Assembly (NCBI GenBank): GCA_030847615.1
Contig: JAUMIR010000002.1
Coordinates: 287,350,028-287,414,027 of the forward strand
DNA from: Gambelia wislizenii
Lineage: Eukaryota > Chordata > Lepidosauria > Squamata > Crotaphytidae
Direction: 5' to 3'
Length of the DNA: 64,000 bases
Shown here: positions 12,201 through 24,200 of the stretch, in pieces
How the letters are laid out: each line of letters opens with the position of its first letter
How positions within the stretch are numbered: the first letter of the stretch is position 1
Program-made: the position numbers and the translations under genes
The notes under the pieces: generated by a model
The model's input: the letters and a program-made list of their open reading frames with translations, nothing else
Told to the model about the DNA's origin: nothing
Database searches by the model: none

Positions 12201-15200
12201 GCCAGAGATGGAATGGCTGTGCTCTACCAGCATAGCAGTCTTTGTTCCTTCACATTTTCCAAAACCTCTTTCTCCAAGTCCCACTCATCTCACTCACTCT
12301 CTGGTCTCAAACAAAAGCAATTAAAACCTCTCCAGGTTTCCCGGGCTTAAAGCTGTAATTGGTCAGTCCAGTCACATGGTGTTATGTTAATGATGTCCTC
12401 TCATTAGCTCTGTGAAGGTGGTGCTTGAGCCCCTTCCCATTAACCCTTTTCTTACCTGATACTATGCTGGCAAGACAATCTGTTTACAAACAAAGAGAGT
12501 TATAGTTCTCTAGCAGAATGATGGGAGTTGCACCTTGTGGCAACATGATGGAACTCCATCATGACACCATGTAATGTTTGAGTAAGATGCCTACTTTAAA
12601 ATCTGTGATATGAGATACAGTATAAGCCTAGAGTGGAAATATCTATGTGATATGAATGCATTTTTACTAAGAATATGCATAAGCAAAGGTAGTTAAACTA
12701 AGTAATGTCTATGTGAAATGAATGCTCCTACCAAGAGCATTTGTAGGTAAATAAACAAATAGAAACATATACAAGGAAACATTTATTCTCCCATTATAAA
12801 TTTCCTGAAACTCCAATTGTTAGGGAGAGTATTGGTGTTATTTTGTCTAACTTTACAATACTGTTGTTCACGAGTTGGGAGCACAAACCAGAAGGTGTCT
12901 TCAGGTAACACCAGAGAAATAGAGATTAGTTGATGATTGAGGGAGATGACTGAGGGGGAAAACCCTCAATCACTATGAGAGAAAAGAGATAAGAGTGGGA
13001 AACCATGCCCATTTTGGGCGGACCACAATGTCATATTGTGTTCACTCTAATACCTTTTCTCTTCATTAAAGATTTCTTTGTTGATTATTCCAAACATCAG
13101 TTTCCCTTTATTGCATCCCATACTGGGAGAAGGGTGAGGTATAAATGAAATAAAATAAAAATAACTTAGCAATTCTTGTACTCATATACCCTTATCCACA
13201 GACAGGTCTACTCATATTTTACTGCTCCTAAGGTCACAGAATAGCTGTCCTGCACATGTAAATTCACAATGGATGTTGCTTCTTCGGAACAAAAAAGACA
13301 AAGCCACATAGTTTTGAATCAGATGCCATTTCACACAAATAAACGTACCAGCATACCAAAGGTTATTTATTTATTGGATTTATACTTTGCCTTTCTCCCA
13401 AGATGGGATGAAATGCATCTTACAATTTAAAACACACTACACAAATAATCCAGTTTGAAACTAGTATCCTGGGATTTGTAGTTTGGTGAGGCACCAGCAT
13501 TCTTTGGCAGAGAAGACTAAGGACCTTGTAAAACTACAAATCCTAGGATTCAATAGGAAGGAGACATGGAAAATAATCCAGTTTGAAACTGGATTATTTG
13601 TGTAGCATGTATTTGGCCTAAGTTAAAATCTTATTTTACAAAAGTTTAAAGTATTGAATAACAATATTATTTTGAAAAAAACTATAGTCAAAAAATGTTA
13701 AAAACTCATTTAAATCATTATCTATCTATCTATCTATCTATCTGTCTGTCTGTCTAAAACTCTTGGGTATGTTTCTTTTCCCAGTGTGCTGATTGGCCGC
13801 TTAGGAAACATACCCAACCAATCCCCTCCCTCTTCTCACTCCCTCAGCCAGTCACCACCCACACTCCTGCCACTCGATCTGCATTTACACCCCCAGCCTC
13901 ACAAGGGCCCCTCCCTCCTCTCACTCCCTGAGCCACTCACCAACCACATGTAAAGCAATGTAATTTTTTCCCCTAAAATACAGTAATACCATGTAGCTAA
14001 ACCATGTGAAAGGATTCTGAGAAAAAACACATGTAAACCAATTTATGAAATATATGAATAAATATATAAAATGAGTTATTAATTTACAGTTGTTCCTTCA
14101 CATTCGCAGGTGTTAGGGGAGCAAGACTGCTGCAAATGTGAAAAAAACATGAATAAAAATAGGCCTCACCACCGCCTCACCACCGCCCCACCACCCTTCC
14201 CAAAGCGACGATGGGGCTCTGGGAGCCTCGCTGCTGCTTTTCGCCCACCTTTATTTGTTTGGGAAGAGCGAGGTGGGTGGGTCAAAAGCAGCGACGAGGC
14301 TCGCAGAGCCCCGTCATCGCTTTGGGAAGGACGGGGGTGGGTGGGTGAGCGAAAAGCGGCGACCAGGCTCCCAGAGCCCCATCATCTCTTTAGGAAGGGC
14401 GGAGGGAGTGGGCAAAAAGTAGCGACGAGTTTCCCAGAGCCCTGTCATCGCTTTGGAAAGGGCGGGGGGTGGGCGAAAAGACCTACCCACCCACCCCAAA
14501 CGGAGCTAAGCCCCAGGAGAGTGGAGAGTTGGGCGCGCGGTTTGTTTGGGGAGCATTCCGTTTAAATCGGCTCCCCTCCCTTGTGTGTGATGGAGAGAAG
14601 CTGATTTAAATGGAGCGCTTACTGAGCAAACCGCGAATAGGTAGAACCACGAAAGTGAAAGCCACAAATGTGGAGGGGCAACTATATAACCTTTACAGTC
14701 TCCTATAATGGCATATGTTACACTGGGTACAGCTATCCTAGTTATTAATAAAAGATTTAAAAATGCAGCATACCACTTCACACTCACACACACAACTTTT
14801 CCATAATTTAAATGTTAAAGGCCTGCCTAAATAAAAAGATCTTCACCGGCTGGTGCAAAGAGAGCCAGGGGTGGTGGTGAATCAAGGCTTCTTATGGAAG
14901 GGAGTTGCATAGCTTGGAAGTAGCCAAGCAAAAGGCTACCTCCCATATATCCTCACCAAATACACTTGTAAAGGTGGTGAGACTGAGAAAAAGCTCTCCC
15001 CTGCAGGTCTTAAAACCTGAGCTGGCTTGTTATAGAAAGATAAGTTCTTGGAACCAAGCAGTTCAAAACTTTAAAAGACAAAATAAGCGAGCACTTTGAA
15101 ATCTGCCCAGAAACAGTAGGTATCTATAGTTCTTCATGGTCTCTGTGAATTCACACAACTAACTGTACCTGGCCAGGGCCAGTTTGAGGGCCTTGCAGCA

Positions 15201-18200
15201 CCTGCAGGGCCCCCTGTCATAACCCTCCTGTAAAAACAGGTTGAATTTCCTCCCTCCTCATGCACCCTCCCCGCCATCATTGGGGGACATTCAGGGCCAT
15301 TTTCCTGCATTCGTGTGAGGAGGAGCAGCAGCAACACCCCCCTCCCTGCTTTCTCCAGTCCCGCTCCATTTGCTTGTTGGGGGGGGGGACTCCTTGCTTG
15401 TCTGCCGGCAGGCTTTATCTCTTACATGATCCTGCAAGGTTTCACAGGAGCCCTCAGTTTACCGGTAAAATCCATGCACTGGTTCATGTCCCCTGAGCAG
15501 CAGATGCGGGGGTAATCCCCGGGGTGCAGTCACCTGTGCCGTGGTTGAAGCAGCTGTAGCACTCCATGCTGTTGGGGGCCTGGGCCATGCTGGCCAGTGC
15601 TGTTGGGGCAGAGAAGAGGCTGAGCTTGGGATCCAGGCTTCCTAACAAACTCTCTTGGCCTCCCCCATCCGCCGCAGGATCCCTGGGCCTGCCTCCTCTC
15701 CCTTTCTGGATGGGAAGGAGAGGGTGGAAGCTGCCATGAGGGGCACCACCCCACAGCCAGCTCTGCACTCCTCTTTTTCCTGGGACCCTAAAGTGTGTGG
15801 GGGAGCAGAATCCAGGGATGGGTACAGTGGGGGGGGGCTCCCGGCGGGTCTTTAGGTCCACATTCAGGCAGAGCCCATTCGCCCCTACCCACTGCTGCCA
15901 GATATTGCCCTCCTCCGCGACAAGGAGGAATGGACCCCTCTGCTGGTTGGAAAGTGGCATGCGCTGGTTGCTTTCTGGATGGGAGTGGGTCCTGGCTGGA
16001 GTAAACCCATTGGAATCAGTTGAATTTAGGGTGGTGATTGGTTGGGTGTGTTTCCTGAGCAGCCAGTCAGCACACTGGGAAAGGCAATGTACCCAAGAGT
16101 TTTATATATAGATAGATCCGGTAACTGCATGTGCAGAATAGCATTTGGAACATTCTAGAACAGGCAAGATTTTGGTCAGTAGCTCTGTCCACCTTTGTAT
16201 GGTATATAAATACCGAGCCCACCAAAATCCTCTCAGTTTTTCATCCGTCGCACTTGCAACTACAGAATGTTCATGACTTATCAGTTTTTCTCTTTGATAT
16301 CTACTGGGCTTTGCCTTTCTCTTCAACTTCAAGGATGTCTTTGACCTCCTTCAAGTGCTACACAGTATGCAGCGCAAAGATTCCTAGCTGCAATGGGCAT
16401 TTGAAATGCCTCCTTTTCTTGGGTGAATCTCATGTCATCGCTTTGTGCCCTCACTGCAAGGCTTTTCCCCTTGGGCCAGATGAAACAGGGAGTTGAGGGT
16501 CAAGGCACTTCTCTGTGAACAATCCCTGAAAGCTCCCAACACTTCTTCGTCTTCCTGATCTCATCCAAAACCTTTGGAGTCTCGCCATGTTTTCAAGACT
16601 TGCTTGGTGTCAGTGCCTGTTCTGTACATGCGCAGTTACCCCAATTGTGTGATTTCACAGATGACCACTTGAAGCACTACAGTTACAGGTAAATAACCTG
16701 TGCATTTATTGAGAAGTACATGTACACTGAAGATACCTGCATACACCTGTTCCCAAAGACCAAAATAGAGTGATGTACATTCCTTAACACCAGCTTCTTC
16801 TTGGATGGAAATGCAGAGCTACATGATAAGTACTATTGTGAGTAATCTCTTCCATACACAACAGAATCATGTGTGTACTCCGTACCATGAACCATGATGA
16901 ACCACATGGCTCAAGCAGCAGATAGGAGGTGGCAGACTGTGCCCCTTCCTCTCTACCTACAGAGCTACCCTCTCACCTAGTGCTGTTGTTCGCTCAGAAG
17001 CCAGTCAGCCATAGAGTGTTGTTGCCTCACCTCTTGCTGCTCTTAATCCATGGCTCAAGCACGGGAAAGGGTCCTTATTAGTCTAACCTTTAAATAGTAT
17101 TTGCTGCCAGTCTTGGCAAAGCTGCAGAATAGGCATTTGATTTGAGTGTCATTAAGAGGTAATGCGACTCTATAAATTCTTGGATGATGTGGTGGCAAAA
17201 AAAGAAAAGGCAGGGCCATAGGGAAATTCTATGTTTGGTAGTACTTCAGTACCCTGATTTTATTTACTTTTACTTAATTCAAATAAATATTAAGACATCA
17301 GTATTTCCTCATCTTGTTACAGTCACTTAGAAAGTTTATTTCATACATGGAATGATCAGATTTTCAGCTCTGCCAACAAAATTGTGCTGAATATTTTTCT
17401 GTGCAAAATTGGCCAGAATGAAGTGTCCAGCTGAACTGTGACATTTGCTTGCAAAATTAGCTTGAATATAGTGTCCAGCTGCAGAGTCTAGATCTGGGGA
17501 AAGAAATCTGAAAGGGGAAAGAAAATAAGGCTGTTGGCATCCCCTTCACTGCTAACTGTTGCTTAACATACAGAAGGCAGGTGTCTCTTTTCAAGGAGCT
17601 GCTTCAGTTCTACCTTGGCTTATACTTTTTTCTTTGTCTCCCCCTGCCCTCTTCCCCACAGCAAGGATCTCTTGCTTTCTCTCCTTCCATCCATCCATCT
17701 TTCTTTATCATCATCACCTCCTTAGCTCACTCTCATACTACAGCAGGGGTTAGCAACTATGCAGGGCCTGTGGGCCACTTTTCAGATTGGTCAAGTGCTT
17801 GTGTGTCAATTTTTTGTTTTGTTTTTAATACATAAAAATTAGCTACATAGATGTAAAATAGATTAAAAGAAAGCATTAATTTTTCATTAAATATTATTAA
17901 ATTTATTAAAATCACCCCCATTTATTAGTAACAAATAAAATCCTGCATTTATACTTGATTAATTATTATTACATTTGTATTTATACACAAAGAACCTTAA
18001 ACATGCTTCAAATGATCTTAATTACTCATATATTGACAATGATATTGACTATTGATATTGAATTGAAAGGAACAAACCTTGCCAAGAAAACCCTATGATA
18101 GGTTTGCCTTAGGGTCTCCATAAATTGGAAATGACTTGAAAGTACCCTAGAGTTTTGCTTTTATATCCCTCTGTTACAGACCTTCACCATCTACCGTAAT

Positions 18201-21200
18201 TCCATCTAAGGATGTGAAATATCTATGAATTGTGAATCCCCTAGAAATTAGTGTTATCTGATACTGTACATAGTCTTCCATAAAAGTCTTCCTCTTGTAT
18301 ATTTTTTAGAAATAATCTTGCAGGAGTAAATATATTAATACCTTGTCTTAAACATTTTATTTATTATTCTAAAAATAATGCATTTTTAAAAATTTCATAG
18401 AAAAAAAATACAAGACCCCCAAAGGGGGAAATGCTGGGGGAAGGGATTTCCTTAATTTCCCATTTTTTCCCTGGCCTTCACATTTCTAATTACATCACCT
18501 TGAATCCCATTTTGGCAGAATATAAATTAAATAATAAACCCATTTTCAGCTCTTCATTTCTTAAGGACAAAGCAGACTCAGAAGGAAATGTCATATATGG
18601 GCAAGAAGGCCTTTCAGAACCTGCTTTGCACCCAAAGTTTGGTGGAAGAGGGGAAAAAACTTCTTGCTGCATGGAACAAAACATTGTGTTACTTCATTGT
18701 GGTAGAACTACACTTAAATAAGCAATTCTAAGAGAAGACTAGATTATGGCAATTGATATGACTGATAGAAACATTTTTATTTACATTACATGTTTTAAAG
18801 TGTGCTTCTTAGAAGCTGCCTTGGATCCTATACAAGGAGAAAGGCAGGATATAAATTACATAAATGAATAAATAAAGTTATTTTTAATCAAAATGTATTG
18901 TAGTGCTGAGTGATATTTTAAGCATTAATTGATGGGAAGTTAACAGTAGCATCAGTGCACAACAAGGAAGTTACATTTTCAAGGCGAATATTTTTCAAAA
19001 CATATTTGGGAAGGAGAGGTAATCCACCTAAGTGGGGAGAAAGAGGTAGTCCACCTCAGACATCACAGTATCTTGTGGCACTCCTGATGTATCCTGGTGA
19101 ATACAATGGGGCTTGTTCTGAAGTAAGAGTATACAAGATTGCAGTGACAGGATATAGTACTTATTTGGTACAAATACCTCCACTGTTGGGACAGCTTCCC
19201 TTGAAATTATTCTTGGTACGAGATGCCATAAGTGGGCCTCCTGTTTATTGGTAAGAGAACCTCCTGTTTATTGGTAAGAAATATTTTGTCGCTATAGTTA
19301 GTTCATTAAAATTTCCATTTGGGAACTGAAAATAACCCTAACTACATTCTATTATTTCTTTGCTTTAGTTGTACATCATTACTTGTGTCCCAGTGGCAAA
19401 GACAATGTATAATATAAATATTAAAACTGCATAAAACATATATTTAAAGCTGGCATTAAAATAGAAGACAAACTGTTATAGAACATTAAATGCCGAAAAG
19501 AATTGTTTTGGGGAGATTAGTAAAGGCAAGTATGGAAGTAGCTGATCTTGCCTCTCTTGGGAGGGAATTCCAGGGCTCCTTTACATGACAAAAAAAGCCA
19601 GAGAAGAATTCCTGTCGATCCCTGGGAGTTCACACACATCACAGAAGGGTGCCAGTTACACGACAAAAGTTGTCGCAGGGTTTACTGTGACTTCCTGATC
19701 CCGTATCTGTCCCTCGCTGTTTCTATGATTTTTGTCACTCTTTAGGAAATCCTGGAAGATCCCGTGATTGATATTTACACGACGAAAGTCTTTATTGGTC
19801 CCGCACTGTTATATCCCGTGCTTTTGCTGTTTGCACATATTTAGCTTACCGGGATTTTTTTTTTTTTTTTGGCTGTCAATCAAGGATGTGATTACTTGTG
19901 TTTTCACAACCTCAGTGACACACTTCCTTTAGAGTTCCGCACCACGAGCAATGCTATTGGCTGGCTGGGGGGGAGGGGCTTGTGTTTATCCTGTCTCTTA
20001 AAAATGTTAACTCTTTAAGCAGAGGCAGAAGGCATTTTGAAAGACCCAGACTGAGATCTTTCGCTCAAACGCAGGGAGTGCTTTCCTTTTGAAATCAAGC
20101 CGAGTAAGGTGGGGGGGGAGGCTTGAGTTTCCCCTTGCCTCTTTAAAATGTTAACCCTTATAGCAGAGTTTTAGCAGCAGAGTGAACTTGCTGATTGAAT
20201 GATTTCAAGCCAGCGACAGACAGGCATTTTGAAAGACACAGACACAGAGAGGGGGAATTAAAGGGTGTTCATTTGCTCAGAGGCTGAAATATTTTACTGT
20301 GCCCGTTCAGACCCAGGGAGGTGATCAAGGCAGGGGATGAATGGGCAACCCTCTGCCCACCACGATCTCTTTGTAACATGCAGTTGAGGATGAGGTTTGC
20401 AGTGTAGAAATCCATTTAAAAAGGTGATTGAGTACACACGCGCGCGCACACACACACACATCAACCTACGTGCATCTGGAAGGGATGCCTTTGTTTTCAG
20501 CTGGTGAGGCTGGATCTGTTGAATGGGTGACTGACCCCTCCTTTTCTGGTCGCTGATCTCTAAGCCCACCCCCAGTCTCCATTTCCGGTCATCCCTAGTA
20601 CCGAGATATTTTGTCCCAGGCTGTTTACATTTCCAATTTTCCGAATCCTCCAGTGACTTTTTTAAAAACCGGCACAAACCACGGGACTGGAAGTCCCGCA
20701 GGTTGAGGGATAAAAGGTGGCCCCCCTTCCGAAAATCATGTACCCGGCTCGATGTACGTGTAAACTGCCAGGGATCGACATGAATTCTTCCCGGGACATT
20801 TTCATTGTGTAAACAGCACCAAGGAGGGGTAACAAAAAGCCCTCTTAACCCGTGACTTTCCAACCCTCTATTTTTCAAGATTTTGGGAGGGGAGTCAGAG
20901 ACAACCTGTGCTATTGGTTGTCTGAACAATCAGGAACCATCCTGGGACATGGGATGATTTCTGATTGGTTGGACATTGGAGGGGTGGGCTTGCAAGGGAA
21001 GCCTTGCAATCATCATTTTTGCATGCCCCCCAGGCTCTCCCCTCCACTGGCTCTCCCCTCCTCTGGCCCCACCCAAGCAGCTATGGAGACCCCCCCTGCC
21101 CCGCGCGGCTATTCCTCCCCCGCCCTCGTAGCCGCGTGGGGCATGGGTGGCTTCTCTGTAACTGCCAGTCATGGAGAACCCCCCTCCCCACGTGGCTATT

Positions 21201-24200
21201 CATCTGCCCTTGCCGCTGCATGGGGCAGCCCCCCTGCATAGCTATTGCCTCCGCCACTGCTGCCGTGCTGGGCAGGGGATGCTTCTCCGTGACTGTCAAT
21301 CACGGGAGAAGCCCCACCCCGCCCCATGCTGCTATTTCCCCCGCCCTTGCTGCCGTGCGGGGTAGGGGGTGGCTTCTACATGACTGGCAGTCATGGAGAG
21401 GCCTCCCTGCCCCATGCAGCTATTCCCTCTCTCACCCATAGCTGCTGGGGGGAGATTGCTTCGCCGTGGCTGGCAGTCATGGAGAGCCCCCCGCCTCGTG
21501 CAACTATTCCCTCCCTCACCTATAGCTACTGTGGGGGTGGCTTCTCTGTGACTGGCAGTCACAGAGAGGCCCTTGCCCCGTGCAGCTATTCCCTTCCTCA
21601 CCCATAGCTGCTCAGGGGGGAGGATAGCTTCTCAGTGACTGGCAGTCACGGAGAAGCCATCCCCCACCCTAAGCAGCTATTGTCTCCCTCACCCATAGCC
21701 ACTGGGGGGGTGGCTTCTCTGTGACTGGCAGTCATGGAGAAGCCACCGCCCACCCCACGCAGCTACAAGGGTGGGGTGGGGGGGCTTCTCCGTGACTTAC
21801 AACAGAAGCCTGGCAAGGCTGGATCCACCATTTTGGGAATGGTCAGAACCACCCCTGCCAGGCACAGATTTACCACCCACCCCTGACATCTTCCCCCCCG
21901 CCTTTGCAGCCATGTGGCTTCCACCCCCCCCCCCCATGCAGCTGTGCTGGGCGGGGAGGGATCTTCTCTGTGACTCTCAGTCATGGAGAAGACCCCTCCC
22001 GCCCAGCGTGGCTTCCCCTGTGCAGCCATGCTGGGCAAGGGGATCTTCTCTGTGACTCTCAGTCACGGAAAAGACTTCTCCCGCCCAGCATGACTTCCCT
22101 CCCATGCAGCTGCCCTGTGCAGAGGGGATCTTCTCCATGACTGAGAGTCATAGAGAAGATCCCCCCACAAGCACAGCTGCATGGGGGGAGCCACGCTGGG
22201 TGGGAGGGATCTTCTCTCATAGAAGCGCGGCTGCAGGGGGGAAGCCCTGTGCGGCAGCAAGGGCGGGGGGAAAGCTGTCTGGGGCAAGGGGTGGTCATAG
22301 TGACTGGCAGTCTTGGAGACCCCCCCCCCCGTGCAGCAGCAAGAGCATAGAAAGGGGAGAGACCTTGCCTGGCACTCAGCTGGCTGCTTTGGAGCCAGTG
22401 GAGGACTGTGGGAGGGACCCTAAGAAAATGGCGACAGCAAGGCTTCCCCTGCAAGACTGCCCCCTCCAATGTCCAATCAATCAGAAACGATCCCATATCC
22501 TGGGATGGTTCCTGGTTGTTCAGACAACCAATAGCATGGGCTGTCTCAGACTTCCACCAGAAAGTCCTGAAAAATAGAGGCGTGGGAAGTCACGGGTTAA
22601 CTGGGCTTTTTGCTACCCCCTCATGAATAGCCCGTGATATGTGTGAACTACCAGGGATCTACATGTATTCCTCTCAGGCTTTTTTGTCGTGTAAATGGCC
22701 CCCTGAAGAAGCCTCCCCCGCCCCGTGCGGGAGACAATAGCCTCGTGGGGAAGGGAAGGGGGGTTTGGTAGCTGTTGTGGTCGGGCGTGCTGGTGGTTCT
22801 CCCAGACTGACCATTCCAAAAATGGCAGATCCAGAATTGCCAGGCTTCCCTTGCAAGCCCGTCCTCTCCAAAGTCTGACCAATCAAAATACTGCTTGCTG
22901 TGTGCCCCTATCCTGGGATGGAGGTACTCAGAACAAGAAATCGGAAAAAAAAAAAGACTTATGCTATTGTGACAAATCATGTAAACAATAAGAGATGAAC
23001 TCGGGATGAAGATATCTTGCTTTTCCCTGGGTCCAGGTACTGCTGCTGAAAAGGTTTTCTCTAATTATTACTAATTTAGCCTCTTCAGGTATATACCAGC
23101 CTCTGGGGGGCTGATTGTAAATTTTGGCAAGCTCATATGAAAGAAGGTTGTCAGTTTTACTGCTATTTTTTTAAATACAAAGTTATATGCAATGTTGCTT
23201 TGATGTGTTTCCCCCCCCCCCCATGTCTGAACAGGTTCTTTTAGGAAAAGTGAAAAAGGTTCAACCTCCTAAAGGCAAAAAGAAAATTGCTTTGGATCCA
23301 ACTCCAAATTTTGATTGCCACATGTCCAGAGTTCATCCTTCACTTAAAGACTCATTGGAGGATCAGGCCATTAGTTCTTTGGTAGGCAACCTTAATTTTG
23401 TTACAGATTACCTAATAAAACATCATTTATTTCATTTTCCTTGTTTGTTTGAAACCAGAGCCTGGAAAAGCTACTTTTTGGACTAAAGCTCCCAGAACCC
23501 CACCAGGTGTTAATCAGTAGCCAGCCAATTCTATCTGTAGCTCACTGGTTACTGTCTGTAGACCAGTGTTAAATGTTTTCTCTCCAATTGAAATGGGATT
23601 TAAAAGGTCAGAAATAATTTCACTCTGTCCAAAAGATAGCAGGGTGGACTTTGGTGATGCTAGGGCAGAAGGAGAGACCACAAAAACTTCTGTCATGCAG
23701 CTATTGTTTATAGAAGGGTCAACAAATTATGTTTGAAACGTAGTATCCAAAAAATATTTCTAGCCAGCAAGAATATACTTGACTGCCTTTTCTTTTCAGC
23801 CAAGTTGGTAGGAGCTTACTCTTCCCACATTATTAAGAAGGACTAGTAGACAGTTGACTTTGGCCAAATCCAACTACTCAAAGAATCCAGTTTGAAACCT
23901 GATTATTTGCCATGGCTCCTTCCAGTGGAATCCTCAGGTTTGTAGTTTGTTGAGGCACCAGCACTCTGGTAGAGAAGGCTAAAGTGTGGGAAGGTAATGA
24001 GTCTAAAAATAAAATTGTATTAAAAATTCCAGGATCTAGTCCTTTGAAAAACAACAAGAATGATCTCTTTAAAAAGAGTTAAAAATCATTCATTTACTTT
24101 TGACTTCATGTTCATGCAGAATGCGCTTAGGAATGCAGACTTGTAAGCTCAATTATCATTACAAGACAAAGGAGTCAGTTTAAAATGCAAATCAAAGTTT

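Noticed and set aside
14110..14565. 151-codon open frame on + strand
   Set aside because: Lies wholly in the tandem GC-rich interior of a TA-flanked MITE; Pro/Gly/Arg low-complexity; no family.
20294..20929. 211-codon open frame on - strand
   Set aside because: Crosses the junction of two non-coding transposon copies; no domain; probably chance in low-stop sequence.
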